Positions 11,263 through 22,850 of a stretch of DNA of 64,000 nt are shown piece after piece (the stretch's first letter is position 1; each line of letters starts with the position of its first letter). Under the pieces are notes generated by a model. That model ran no database searches and was not told the DNA's origin. It saw only the letters and a program-made list of their open reading frames with translations. The DNA is from Tipula vernalis (lineage: Eukaryota > Arthropoda > Insecta > Diptera > Tipulidae): positions 49,476,333 to 49,540,332 of the forward strand of contig OY282560.1 in assembly GCA_958295665.1 (NCBI GenBank), written 5' to 3'. Both the position numbers and the translations under genes were made by a program.

Positions 11263-12040
11263 ACTTTACAACTCTGCTTAGGATCGGATCTTGCATTGTC
11301 GCTTCTTGAATAATTGCGGCGTCCACTGGAAAAACGTTTAATTGGTTTTCTACTTCATCATCAATCTGGAGAAACCCATCTTCACCCCGGTCGAAGATTT
11401 CGTCGGGTCCGCATGGGAGTCGTGATAGTACATCTGCATTATCATGTTTTGAGGTTGGCTTATACTTAATAGTAAAATTATAAGCCATCAACTTGATTGC
11501 CCATCGTTGCAATCGGTGTACTGTCATCGTTGGAATTTGCTTATATGGATGAAAAATTGGCACCAATGATTGGTGATCTGTGAAAAGTTCGAAATGCCTA
11601 CTATAGAGGTATTGGTTAAATTTTGTACAGCCGAAAACAATTGACAAAGCTTCCTTTTCAATTTGGCTATATGCTTTTTGGTAATCCGCTAACGTCTTTG
11701 AAGAGAACGCGATTGGATGTTCTGATCCATCAGGATATCGGTGCGAAAGCACTGCACCAATTCCATAACTCGAAGCATCTGTTGCCAGCAACACCGGGTA
11801 GTCGTCTCGAAAGTGAACTAACTTAGCCGCAGCTATTATTATTTGACTCTTTATTGCTTGAAAAGCTTCTTCTTGAGCTCGACCCCATTCGAAAGGAACG
11901 TCTTTCCGTCTCAATTTGTTCAACGGCGCTGAAATCTGTGACAAATTCTTAACAAATTTGTTATAATAGTTCCATTTACCCATAAACGCTTCCAATTGTT
12001 TGACATCGCGCGGTTGTGGTAAATCTTGAATTGCACTCAA
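11183..12040 (-). pseudogene. Gypsy RT connection and RNase H
   Basis: It begins after the YxDD box with the RT thumb (FMGKWNYYNKFVKNLSQISA, PLNKLRRKD). The RNase H domain follows: LLATDASSYGIGAVLSH, YSQIEKEALSIVFGCTKF and LFTDHQSL, then YKPTSKHDNADVLSRLP. The D-E-D active-site residues are present. The frame overlaps the integrase segment by a shift at about 11190-11262. Confidence 0.85.
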
Positions 12041-13204
12041 TCCAGAATCGGCTGGTTGGATCCCTGCGGCATCAATTATGTGTCCAAGGTATTCGACTTC
12101 TGATTGGAAAAATTTACTTTTGTTTAAATTACATCTTAGGTTGAAGTTATGTAATCGTCTTCATTTGTGCCCGTGACGATGATGTCATCTAGGTAACTAC
12201 CGCAATGTGTCAATCCCGCAATCACTTGTTCTATCAGACGCTGGAATATAGCAGGCGCTGGTGGACACGCCAAACGGTCGATCTTCGAAAAATGTTTTCC
12301 CATTCTGTAATTTATGGAACAACTCTTCGGGTCTTGGAATAGGAAATCTCTCTACTTCTATTTGTGGATTTACGGTTGCTTTGAAGTCCCCACAGATGCG
12401 TATTGACCCATTGGCTTTTGTAGTAACTACTATCGGTGTCGCCCATCGGCTAAATTGTACTGGCCTGATGACTTCCTGAGATTGAAGTCTTTCGATCTCG
12501 TTTTTTACTTCTGCAAGTTGAGCAAATGGAATCGGGCGTGGTTTAAAAAACTTAGGCGAAGCGTTCTTATATAGTTGCAAATGCGCTTGGAAACCTACAC
12601 AGCAACCTAGCATGTTCTGAAAAATAGGCTCAAATTTTTTGCACATCTTTTGAATAAGAGCTTGATTATTGGAATCGGAACTGGAACTAACCGCTGAAAC
12701 TGTTGCAGATTTTTGCATCAGATCAAAATTAAACGCGTCAAACCAATCCATTCCTAGAATGTTCGATTCATCCTGACTATTTGTAACCAGGAGCGATAAC
12801 ATGTATTTATTACCGTCGTATTCGACATTTACGTCGAGAATACCTTTAACCGGCACGTGTATATTTCCATATGCTCGTAAACTCTGCTTTGATTGGCGCA
12901 CTGGTGGTTCTGAACACGTTGCATCAGTATCCACTTGAAAGTCTAACTGTTTGCCGTTTACGTAAACCTTAATTAAGAGTTTCCTCCCTTTCCGTAAAAT
13001 AGAATCCGAAAATTCCAAAAGCTCATTAGAACTCGACACTTCATTGGATACCACACAATCGGGTGATTTTGACAATTCCAGAGTTTGGATGCTATTAAAT
13101 TCGAACGATGTATCGACATTTTTAACATCTTCCTTATCATTATAGCGTGAAGTCGATTTATTTCGCTGTTGATCGCCTCGGCTATGTGACCGATCTTTCC
13201 GCAA
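12041..13204 (-). pseudogene. Gypsy protease and RT fingers/palm
   Basis: The frame of 335 codons at 12197-13204 holds the retroviral-type aspartic protease: VDTDATCS where DTGA/DTGS is expected, and ILGMDWFDAF as the flap/second motif. RT then begins (KPRPIPFAQLAEVKNEIERL, RWATPIVVTTKANGSIRIC). A frameshift follows near 12270. The catalytic box YLDDIIV can be read at about 12170-12200 in the neighbouring frame. The Gly-to-Asp change in the protease active site would be inactivating. Confidence 0.8.
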
Positions 13205-13790
13205 TTATTGCACTTAAAAGATTCGACAATCACTTCGTTGATGTTGGCTAAAACATCCTGGACATGATTTATTCGTCTTTGAATTGAACCGGTTTGTTCG
13301 CTGTTCACGATTTCGACTTCTTGAACGGCCTCGATTATGATAACTGGATTTCTCAACGGTGTTTACCATATTTGGATGTAGGTCGTGTTTTATTTCTTTG
13401 ATCACATTAATTGATTTTTGTGTGGATTCATTTGTTTCCGCAAAGACTAAAACTTTGGCTATGAAGAATAATCATATCACGAATCTCATTATAGACGAAA
13501 GATTCTTTCCATCTTTTTCGCAACACCCCGTAAATCAGCTATCCACGACGCGTAAGATTGATTTGGTTTCATCACTACTTGCCGAAATTTAAACCGCGAA
13601 GCAAGCACATGTGTTTTGTCCTTGTAGTGGTTTTTTAATTTATCCACAAGGTCATCGAACGATTTTTCCTCAAGCTTTTGATCATCGAAAATATTTTTCA
13701 TCAGTTCGTATACACTTGTACCAATCCACGAATAAAAAATATGCTCGCTTTATATCATCAGTTTCAACTCTACACTTGGTGCAAAAAATT
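13205..13790 (-). pseudogene. Gypsy gag, C-terminal part with zinc knuckle
   Basis: Three short frames cover it. One contains DKLKNHYKDKTHVLASRFKF and SYASWIADLRGVAKK, typical of gag capsid (retrotransposon gag domain). Another contains the knuckle start CNNCGKIGHIAE, whose last Cys is lost. Upstream sense can be followed to about 13790 before the Tc1-like insertion. Multiple indels are present. Confidence 0.7.
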
Positions 13791-13879
13791 CGCACATTGA
13801 TAAATTTTCACCAAAATTTCAAAAATATCAAAAAATCCAATGTTTGTTTAATTTTCTTGAATGCAAATTCAAAGTCTAT

Positions 13880-14830
13880 TTCAACACCTATCCAGTGGTA
13901 CCATTTTTGTACTTATTCCGTGTCAACAAAGTGATATTTGGGGTCAACATCTGAAGTACACGTTTTTTGTGAATTTATCTGCATGAAAATTAGTGATAAA
14001 AATCGAATTAAAACATGGGAATCAGCAAAAAAACATTTTTATTAATAGGAAGTATTCCGTCCCCTAGCCTGAATGACAGCTTCCATTCGATATTTCATCG
14101 ATTTTACCAAAGTTTTCACCAAATTTTGAGGTAACGCCTCCCATTCCTCTGCGATCGCATGTTGCAGCTCCTGGAGACTTGTTGAAACAACATCTCTGGC
14201 TCGAACCCTTTTTTTCAGCTAATCCCATAAATGTTCGATGGGATTTATGTCCGGGCTTCGAGCTGGCCACTTAATAACAGGCACATCCACCTCTTGAAGG
14301 TACTAACAAAATAACCAATCGTCGTTTGAATGCGGTTCAATTGGGACAGCGGCTCCAAGAAGTTCGTGAATCCCAAGTCAGTCGGTGGATAGTTAGAAGA
14401 CTACTTCAAGAAGGTAATCGGACTGCACACAAACCAGCAAACAGGCCGAAATTGACCCCAACCTATCGGCGAGCCCGCCTTCAGTTGGCTCGAAAGCATT
14501 TGGATTGGACAGAAGAACAATGGAGAACAGTCATGTTCTCTGACGAGTGCATGATGTGTTACATGGCAACGATGGGCGAGGAAGAGTGTATACAAGCCAA
14601 GGGGAGCGATTTGCACAACGTTGCATTAAATAACGAGTCTCATATGGACGAGTCTCGAGGACTACGTGGTACCTGTTGCCGGTTTAATTGGTGTAAACTT
14701 CGTGTTAATGCAGGATGATGCGAGACCACATACGACTGGTATAGTTTACCAGTACCTTCAAGAGGTGGATGTGCCTGTTATGGAGTGGCCAGCTCGAATC
14801 CCGGAGCTAAATAAAAGGAATGTTAATTAA
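13880..14830. mobile_element. Tc1-like element, internally inverted, inside gypsy gag
   Basis: From 14301 the + strand encodes the middle of a Tc1-type transposase: RLQEVRESQVSRWIVRRLLQ, then ARKHLDWTEEQWRTVMFSDE, and at 14700-14810 LMQDDARPHT and VPVMEWPARIPELN. From 14300 down to 14050 the - strand encodes the C-terminal end, SPDINPIEHLWD-like and on to the terminus. The words for QEVDVPV-WPAR occur on both strands (14247-14303 and 14753-14805). The copy is therefore a head-on join of two pieces, not one element. Boundaries are approximate. Confidence 0.75.
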
Positions 14831-14939
14831 CATTCAACAAAAATTTTCAAAAAAGAAGAAAAATTGTAGGAGAGTTCATCTGTATTAGTATGATTCGCTA
14901 GTACTTAAGACACAGCACATTCTGTATATATAGAATGTA

Positions 14940-15080
14940 AATTGTGGTATAATCAGTCCAGTCGCCCATCAGTCCACCTGCTTTTTTATCTAGCAAACTA
15001 TCCATCCACTCTTGTTATGCCTTTAGCATACTCTCCATCCACTTTTGATTTGACTTTAATAGTTCGTCCGTTGCCATTAT
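14940..15080 (-). pseudogene. Gypsy gag N-terminus
   Basis: An ATG at 15077-15075, about 90 bases after the primer-binding-like site, begins MATDELLKSNQKWMESMLKA. It hits a TAA stop at 15017-15015, after which the sense continues (QEWMDSLLDKK). It fits the start of gag for the gypsy copy whose remainder lies beyond the Tc1-like insertion. Confidence 0.55.
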
Positions 15081-15168
15081 TTATTGTCAAACACCCTCGA
15101 AAATCAACTTAATTAATCACGAATTTTAATTAATTTCAAAACTTATCACTGCACTATTGAACCAATTT

Positions 15169-15700
15169 CCTCGTCGCCAAATGTTAAGTTTGTTTTCATT
15201 GAAATAAAATCGAAATGTGTAATGATACAACTTAACTTTGTTTATTAGATTTAAATATAATGCCGGTCCAACTTCAAATGAGTTTAAATAAGAAAATTAA
15301 GAATGACCGGTTATTATATACAATGGTATTTGTATTGTATAAATGATATTAATGATGAAGGTGAATTTATGCCGAAATTGATTATACATGATTCTACAAT
15401 TTGTTTCAAAATTCAGTAATTTTTGAAAACTTTCATTTTTCAAATTTTTTGGTTTAATGATTTTAAATTCATGAAAAGTAGTTATCAGTTACACGAAATT
15501 TATAACAAAAGCAAACAAATCCTTTCTTTTTAGGAAACACAATGCCGGAGTTCCGGTTGTTTGACCAAAAAGATACCTCGGTACCTGTGAACCTTTCTGT
15601 TTTTATTACGTTATTTAAAAAAGAGAAATAATATAAAAATAGAAACAAGTTTGTAGCAACAATATTCCTCCCTAGCATTCATAATTGGACACAATTTTAA
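15169..15700 (-). repeat. Putative gypsy primer-binding site and 5' LTR
   Basis: On the - strand a sequence ending AAACTTAACA is followed directly by TTTGGCGACGAGGAAATTGG, the layout of an LTR end plus a tRNA-complementary site. The outer LTR end was not identified, and no second LTR exists in the window to confirm it. The upper limit is a guess. Confidence 0.45.
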
Positions 15701-16831
15701 ATTGCACCCCCACCTTGCATTTCAATTTTCCAAAAAACATTTAAAATCCCATTATAAAATCGTTTTTCTTTTTTACTTCAATGTACTGTACTTACTATAC
15801 AACAAAAATATATTGTAATTGTAATTCAATTACACAAAAGCGAAAAAAAAAAGTTGTGTGTGCAGCATGAAGACAAAAAGAATTAAAAACCGAAAACCTT
15901 GGGTAAATTTCATATTTACCTTTTGTGTACTCTGTGAAAAATATGTGTACATAGAGAAGTGCATTTTCTTTACCAGCAGAGTAACCAGCACAAAAACAAA
16001 ATGAAAATTAACATTTGAAATTGACTTCATTTCTTAAGAAAATGTATATATAATAAAACAGTAACATCCGGCCTATTTTGAATTTATATACACAACTACT
16101 AGATACCTTTGTTGTATGTTATTAAGATTCTTAGTCTTATAAATATTCGTACCCATAAAGAAATAAGTATCAAGTTCAAGTAATCGTAAACTTTGTTTAT
16201 TTCGCTCTTTCGCATAGTTCTTAAGAAAATTATGATTTTTTTCCCATTCAGCATAAAAATCTTAAATGAGATTGATACAATAAAATAAAAATGTATACAC
16301 ATATATAACTACTTGTATACATAAGAATTGAAATGGATTGATTAATATGGTGTTGAGAGAGTGTTGGGGTAGGTTGGCGGCGACGCAGCAGCGTTGAACA
16401 AAAATTTTGCAACACTCACTTTTATTTTTTATTTTAATTAAATCAAAAACTTGTATACATCAGATATGTACATAAACATACATATATGTATATATGTATA
16501 TTTATTTAATGTAGTTTATTAAAAATAATAAAAAATGAAACCCACCCACGCATAAATTACATAAAATTTATGTTGGAATTGTTAAAACAATGAATTTTAG
16601 CAGCAATAATACAGCTTCAACAAAATGTTTCTATTTTTATTTAAATTGTTAACATTTCATATATATGAACGTATGCCATGTAACACACACGCTCACGCAA
16701 TTATGTTTATGAAGTGAGTTTGTTGTTTGAACAATTAAAAAAAACAAATTATATTTGCAAAAAGGTCACAAAATTGAATTAAATTAGAAATGGAATGGCG
16801 AATTTGAAGGTTATAGCGGGGATTACAGATT
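15701..16831. other. No gene seen
   Basis: AT-rich, with TATATG/ACATA simple-sequence patches near 16297-16310 and 16461-16505. No gene or identifiable element. Confidence 0.55.
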
Positions 16832-17587
16832 TTATTCAGTACATAAATGTAAGAAGGTCAAATAATTATCAAAACAAAAAAAAAATATCTCATCAAACTC
16901 AATTATTGCATATTTCAGTTTTGGCCAAAATCCTTTTTTGTTGAAACTGTCCAAAATGTACGCTAGTTTTCCTGGAAGCTCAATATTCAATTGATTACTT
17001 TTTGAGCTGTGTATAAAATCGTAGGTACTGAATGTCCTTTCCATTGCAGATGTCGTTGAAGGCATGCTCAAAATATCAACCGCCAACGCACTTAAAGGTG
17101 AAGTGGAACATACTCCCGTCCACCAAATCTCAACAGAGAAAAAAGTTCACTTCGAACATTGTAATGCACTAACGAAGTTGGGCGAAATTAAAAATAAACT
17201 CAGTCGCTTCAAGTTTTTGTGATTCCGAAAGATTTTTTCCTCGAATAGCTGGTTCAAATAAATTTATGGCATAATGCAGCGGTTGTAAGCATTTTTGATT
17301 TGGCCCTTGATTTGATGATATTTATAAGTTCTTCGTAATTGGCTGATTTATTTTGTTCAAAAGTTTGTTTTACTATATGTTAACAAAACACCACCACTTT
17401 AAACAAAACTGCTTTCTGCTGTTCTCAACAGTTTCAATTTTCGAAAAGAAACTTAGTCATATGACGATTCTCCTTAATGTGAGTAGATTTATAGAAAACG
17501 GGTATATTGATAACATAATTTGTTATGGTGTCTCGGCGTGTGTTCGACCAAGCATCGGCCGGCAACGTTAGTTGAGATTCACCGTTA
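16832..17587 (-). pseudogene. hAT transposase remnant (copy 1), C-terminal side
   Basis: The frame at 16832-17086 carries the hAT dimerisation region: MPSTTSAMERTFSTYDFIHS, then KSNQLNIELPGKLAYILDSF. The frame at 17434-17587 carries the upstream part: PADAWSNTRRDTITNYVINI, then VFYKSTHIKENRHMTKF. The part between is decayed. The N-terminal side lies beyond a 4.9-kb LINE insertion at 22492-22720. It is the same family as the copy at 52667-53583. Confidence 0.8.
17575..17587 (+). repeat. Target-site duplication, left copy (13 bp)
   Basis: AGATTCACCGTTA is identical to 22492-22504 and brackets the LINE, whose (TAA)n tail abuts this copy. Confidence 0.9.
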
Positions 17588-17639
17588 TTATTATTATTAT
17601 TATTGATTGAAGGGCCATGTGGGCGATAAGCCACCTCGC

Positions 17640-18146
17640 ACCGCGACCTAAAAGATCTATTGTGCTGGACCCTACTTAATTATCCGTCCAGTCAATATTC
17701 AGGCTCTTAATGAATCTGATAATACTACTGGCCGGTATAAGATACATACTATCCGGGCTCATTGTTCTCCCTCCTAGATGTTGCAGTCTTTGCTGGAAAA
17801 TGGCTGGGCAATGGCACAAAACCCGCTGATTCCGCTTCCAGATCGCAGAAGCGGCATCCATCTGTCATACTTAGACCCATCTTCTTAAGGTGACCAAGGA
17901 CTTCGAGAGAGTAGTGCCACTCCCGTGTATTCCTATCCCCGCCCCATCTTCCATTTTTGATCCATCTGTAAACCATACCATGGACCCTCGCTCAAAGGAT
18001 GGTCCACCTGCACTCCACACATCCCGGTCAGGTAACCTAACACAGAATGGTTTGTGGAAGTCCAGTTTAGCTGGCATACAGTCGGAAGGCATTCCTGTGG
18101 TAGGGCCTCTCTGAAATTCCTTAAGGATTTCCAGATGACCCACCAT
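17640..18146 (-). pseudogene. LINE RNase H and C-terminus
   Basis: MVWFTDGSKMEDGAGIGIHG marks the first RNase H strand with its catalytic Asp. The rest of the domain can only be followed in pieces across frames down to about 17640, just before the TAA tail. The function in active relatives is removal of template RNA. Confidence 0.65.
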
Positions 18147-19512
18147 ATTGTCTGGTTTGATATTCCTTCCGCCTTCACTTTCAGGGCCATAATTGCAGCA
18201 TCCTTTTTAATATGCAGGTATAACGGTGCAGTCCTAGAAGTATCTCCACCGCCGCGGTTGAACATGATTTCATTGAGCCCGTAACACCGATGCAGGCTAC
18301 ACGCTGAACCTTATTCAATAAGGTTTCCGTTGCCTTCTGCTCAGTTTTAGGCCACCATACAACCGATGCGTAGGTGATCATAGGCCTAATGATTATAAGA
18401 AATGACCAGTAGATCATTTTTGGTTATAGTCCCCAAGTACGTCCACAGAGTCTTTGACAGCCCCAGAAAGCCTTGGTGGCTCTATTTTGAACTTGCAACA
18501 AATGTTGGTTCCAGTTCCGTTTTTTATCTAGGATAACCCCTAGATATTTAACCTCGCTGAAAAAGGCACAGTAGTACCGTTTAACGAGGGAGCTGTAAGC
18601 GCAAGCTTTTTCCTCCTCGTAAAAGAAACAATGACAGTTTTGTTTGGATTGACACTGAGTCCTTCCTGGTAACACCACTGCCATATTATATTGAGTGCAT
18701 TTTGCATGCGATCAGAAATGATCTCATCAAACTTGCCTCTGATTATGATAGCCACATCATCCGCATAGCCTTGATGTCCAGGGCTACTCAGAAGGATCAG
18801 TAGTCCGTCAATAACCAATGACCACAAAAGAGGAGATAGTACGCCTCCTTGGGGACAGCCCTTTACGGCCTTGATGGTTACTGACTCGCCACCTAGTCTG
18901 GCAGTAATCTCACGATGTTCCAGCATGGAACGGATCCACCTAATTGTAGAAAGCGGAACCCTTTTTCCCATTGCTGCCCTCTATAGATTCATAGGAGGTA
19001 TTATCAAACGCCCCCTCAATGTACACAAAGGCACAAATGGCAATTTCTTTATATGTCGCTGCTTTTTCAATCCTCGTGACTAGACCGCTAAGGGCCATCA
19101 CCGCGGATTTACCAGCTTGATACGCAAACTGGTCCCGATGCAGCGGATTCTTTCCAAGGACCTCACTTCTTATTTGCTAGTCCAGGATTTTTTCCATCGT
19201 CTTCAATAGAAACGATGTGAGGCTAATTGGCCGATATGCCCTGGCCTGGATTTCTGGACGACCCCCTCCCCCCTCCTTTGGTATAAAGACCACATCTACT
19301 TTCCTCCACAGTTTCGGAATATAGTTAAAAGCATAACTTGCCCGACACATCTGGATCAAGCTGGGGAGTATTTCCTCAATACCTTTTTGAAGTAAAGCTG
19401 GAAAGATACCATCCCCTCCAGCGGATTTGAAAGGTTTGAAAAACCCAGTAGCCCATCGCACCTTGCTGGGTGTGAAAATTTTCCCAGAGAGACTCCAGAT
19501 CCTCCGGATCAT
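18147..19512 (-). pseudogene. LINE reverse transcriptase
   Basis: RT motifs appear in order on the - strand: FKPFKSAGGDGIFPALLQKG, then RAYRPISLTSFLLKTMEKIL (19512-19177); GCPQGGVLSPLLWSLVIDGL and YADDVAII (18971-18540); and the thumb ARLNI / KYLGVILDKKRNW, ASVVWWPKTEQKATE (18684-18181). The YADD catalytic box is intact. The segments lie in different frames, so several indels separate them. Confidence 0.85.
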
Positions 19513-20659
19513 GCGAATCCTCTTAGGCTCCTACCACTACTGAATCCGGAAAGTGGGTCTCTAGCAGTACCTCTAAGGTTTCCTTCCGGTTTTCAGTGAA
19601 CCTCCCATCTTGCTTCTGGAGAAGTCCTAAACCATTTAAATGATCCCTGCAAAGGACTTTCTGGAGACGAGCTGCAAAGGCAGCTCATTGATTCCCTCAC
19701 AGAAATACCTCCAGGTAGCCCTCTTGGATCTTCTTAGTTCGAGATTATATTCCGTCAAGGTCATCTTATACTCGCCCCATTCCCCGGTGCGTTTAACCTT
19801 GTTGAATAATATTCTCGATTTTTTCCTCAGTTTACCCAGCGTCCCGTTCCACCAAGGGACCATCTTTGTGGACTTTCTTCGCTTAACCGGGAAGCTGTTC
19901 TCGTAAGCCAAGTGTATAGAATTATGCAGCTGGTTTGAACAGATCTTCAAACCCTCTGGAGACTCTATGTTCCCCACAACCGAGGGGATTTCTGATTCGA
20001 GTGAGACTCTATAAGAGTCCCATTCGGTCAGTTTTGGAATTCTGATTTCCTGCCGCTGCATGGTCTCAGCTGATGTGCAAGTGATCCGACAATGAGGCCT
20101 CTTCAGACACATGCCAGTTTTTGACCAAGTCGCTGAAATGCGGACTAGCAAGTGTCAAATCTAGGACCTATTGCCTAATCGCATTTATAAAAGTAGGTTT
20201 CCTTCCCCTATTGACAATGTCTACATTATTTGAGATCAGAAATTCAAAAAGGTACTTATCCCTGTTATTGATGTCCGTGCTACCCCACACCGTTGGTGCG
20301 CGTTTGCATCGCATCCTATCAGGTAGGCCAGCCCATTGCGTTTGCAATGAGATATGAGCCGCCTAACGTCAAGTGGAGGTATTAACTCTGAGTCTCCAGG
20401 AAAGTAGGCGGAGGCCATTATAGCCTCCTGTTTGCCTCTTTCACCCAGAACCTCCACCATTACTGCAACAAAATCCCTGGAGATGAACTCTTAAATGGGA
20501 ATAAAATTATTTTGCGAACTGGCCAAAATAGCCGCTCTTGGACTCTGAGTGCCGTTATGATAAATTAACTAACCCACTTGATTTGGTATACCTCTAATCT
20601 GGTTACCTATCACCCATGGCTCCTGGATTAGAGCCATGCCAATGTTTTGGCAGATAAGC
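19513..20659 (-). pseudogene. LINE apurinic-type endonuclease and linker
   Basis: The fragments include AYLIGCDANAH (endonuclease core around the catalytic Asp/Asn), VWGSTDINNR and EASLSDH with the catalytic Asp-His. The linker to RT follows (19636-20151: KSRILFNKVKRTGEW). The domain nicks target DNA in this LINE class. It is broken by stops and frameshifts. Confidence 0.75.
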
Positions 20660-21926
20660 CTACGACAAAGGACGTCCGAAGACGACTTTGCATGATGCAG
20701 GTTTATCTGCAGGCAGGCGATGTATGCCTTCAGTTTTTGGAAGGCCCCTTCTGAAGGCCCTGCTCAGCCTCCTTTTCAGCACCGCCACCACCCGCATGCT
20801 TTTTTTGTCCGGCCGATAGCTGACCAGTATCCTCCATCGCCGTTCTGCTGGCCCCGCTGCCTGAGAGCCTCCAGGCCTCACCAGTGGCTTGCGCCGGGGG
20901 AGCTCTTGTGAGGCCTTCCCCCATGGAACCCCTGATGCCTTCCTCTCTCTTTCCCTCCTTCCCTTCACCTGTCTCCTGGAGAGGGCGACCACCCCGTTGG
21001 TCTTAGCTTCAGGTGCCGCTACCGTAGCTTCCACAGGCTTGACCACTTGGGTCCCGCCGACAGAAGCCGGTTTAGCACCACCCTGACCACCCTTGGGATG
21101 CAATTGGACAGTCCCAAACTTATAGTTGACCTTAAAGCCAACCCGCTTGAGCTTCTCAATGGAAGAGTGGTCCATAGGGAAGGTGCAAAAGCCCGAAGAG
21201 CCTTTCGCCTCTGTCCTGATCACTCTCCATTTGATCGCCTGCATGCCCTCGCTTTGGCTTTTGATAAAACCAAAAAGCAGTGGCCCGGTCAGCACAGGTT
21301 AGTACCAGCCAACCAGGCCGAAGCTGACTACCAAGGAACTTAGGTTTAAGCTCCTTGGCCTCTTGCTCTAGCACCTTATCTAAGATGCCCTCCTGGACAG
21401 CATTAAGCTGCTCTCCAGTGAGGACAACCTCAGGAAAACCAGAGGGCAAGATCCCAACGATCTCCGACTCCGCAGCCTGCCTGAAGGTAAGTCCAGACCG
21501 GACCGCAGAACCCGAGACCGTCGGGACAGATTCTTCTCCCCTGGCCTTTTTTTGTGCCGGTGGAGTACCCTCATCCGAGCGGATTCTCTTTGACGGTGGG
21601 GCCTCTGCGGGAGCACAAGACTCCCTTTGTGGCCGCATCGCCAGAAGCCTTGTCTCGCTTCCGGGCGATTTTCCCTCAGCAACAAGCCTATTATACCGCT
21701 TCTTCGCGAACCCACACATTTTCACGCGAGGAGCCGCGGAAGGTTTGTCAGTGATGCTGACAATACCTTTCGGGTCCTCCCCGACGTCAATGCTCCCCCC
21801 TGCTTTCACAGAGGAGATACCGCCACTTACGGGGGCCGAGTTCTCATCTCCTGAGGTGTCCATGTCGGAGTTGAGAACTAATTTCTCAAGCCCCGAACGG
21901 AGCTCCCCATCCGATGGACCACTCAT
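20660..21926 (-). pseudogene. LINE ORF1 protein (DUF4780-like)
   Basis: The first frame (256 codons from 21926) is acidic and low-complexity at the N-terminus. It then shows GFAKKRYNRLVAEGKSPG and the conserved block AVQEGILDKVLEQEAKELKP, QLRPGWLVLTCADRATAFW, typical of the ORF1 domain seen in fly LINEs. A frameshift near 21260 passes to the second frame (to 20660), which is Lys/Arg/Pro-rich. ORF1 binds element RNA in related elements. Confidence 0.75.
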
Positions 21927-22491
21927 CGAGAGTCCCCAGCGGAAAGAGGGCCGAGGTCCTCGAAAACCACCGCGGAACTATCGCTAGAGCGTGACGCCTT
22001 AGGAGCGTCACTATCATTATTATTATTTACTTGTCTTAACATTTTGTTCCCACGAGTTGCTGGGAAAAGAAAGTCGCCTGTGGGACACCCAGCTTTACCA
22101 CAGGAAGGCTAAATAAAACTGGAGGGCGCCTGGTATCCAGAGTCCGCATACTTTGTACTGATTAATCTATCAGCCATTCATCCATCGGAATAAGCTGTTC
22201 CACCTTAGATTAGGGTTTTTTATCAAGGATTTCTTCTTTAGCGCCATACTTGTGCTTGTGCTAAATGGTCAGAAGTACCAAACGGCCTCAGTTACCGGTG
22301 ATTGCCACGAGGAGGCAGTACGTACACTTGCGAATTGTGACCAGGTTACCCCTTCCACAATTGTACCCATCACGCCAGCTGCCTAAAACGACCAGAACAG
22401 CTCGCGTAATGTGCACCCTACCGAAAGGTTACGGAGCTGGTAGATTACTCTAATCAACTTTGATCCCCCCTTCAGTAGACGCCAAATCACC
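21927..22491 (-). other. LINE 5' UTR region
   Basis: This is non-coding sequence between ORF1 and the right target duplication. It includes a short ATT-rich run near 22013-22028. An internal promoter would be expected here in an active LINE, but none can be pointed to. Confidence 0.55.
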
Positions 22492-22720
22492 AGATTCACC
22501 GTTAATTTGTACTATGACTCGTACCGTTAATTTGTACTATGACTCGCTCTTCGACGCGATGGTGAAATCTAGAGAATCTAGAGAGATTGTGATCTGTTGC
22601 CCTGCCATGGGAATTATACTCATTATGTAGTCTCAAATAAGCGGATTTTTGATGTTGCTTATATATGTTCACTCCAGATGAATCTGGAGTCAAGATTTTA
22701 ACTTAGATTGTATAGAGAAG
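22492..22720 (-). pseudogene. hAT transposase copy 1, N-terminal side
   Basis: The words RFHHRVEERVIVQIN on the - strand correspond to the VEERVLA region of the second hAT copy (near 53230). They belong just before the DAWSN segment left of the LINE. The right target duplication is 22492-22504. A 25-bp tandem duplication (ACCGTTAATTTGTACTATGA plus five bases) lies at 22498-22547. Confidence 0.7.
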
Positions 22721-22744
22721 CAGGTTATAGGTTTACCAAGTTAA

Positions 22745-22792
22745 TGTGTGAATCTTAAGATTTTAATGAATTGAAATCTTAAGATTCACACA
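22745..22792. repeat. Perfect 19-bp inverted repeat
   Basis: TGTGTGAATCTTAAGATTT and its exact complement AAATCTTAAGATTCACACA are separated by 10 bases. It would form a tight hairpin. Confidence 0.9.
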
Positions 22793-22850
22793 TAAATTGA
22801 CGAATTGTGATGTGTTGTGACAGCATTGGTCAACTTACTAAAGCATTAGG

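Larger units (their letters stand above)
10846..15184 (-). mobile_element. Ty3/gypsy retrotransposon, 3'-truncated and interrupted
   Basis: On the - strand the order is a possible LTR (from 15182 up), a primer-binding-like TTTGGCGACGAGG (15169-15181), gag start (15077), [insertion of Tc1-like DNA], gag zinc knuckle, aspartic protease, RT, RNase H and the first part of the integrase. It ends at about 10846 against the LINE tail, so the rest of the integrase and the 3' LTR are absent. The RT-before-integrase order with an H2C2 integrase finger identifies Ty3/gypsy. Several frameshifts and a stop in gag show it is dead. Confidence 0.85.
17588..22491 (-). mobile_element. Near full-length RNase H LINE (I-superfamily type) inserted in hAT
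   Basis: A 4.9-kb non-LTR retrotransposon lies on the - strand with a 5' UTR (from 22491), ORF1 (21926-20660), ORF2 with endonuclease, RT and RNase H (about 20460-17640), and a (TAA)n tail at 17605-17586. It is flanked by a 13-bp direct repeat. The neighbouring DNA on both sides is the same hAT transposase gene, so the insertion point is certain. It is more GC-rich than its surroundings. Many frameshifts in ORF2 show it is no longer active. Confidence 0.9.
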
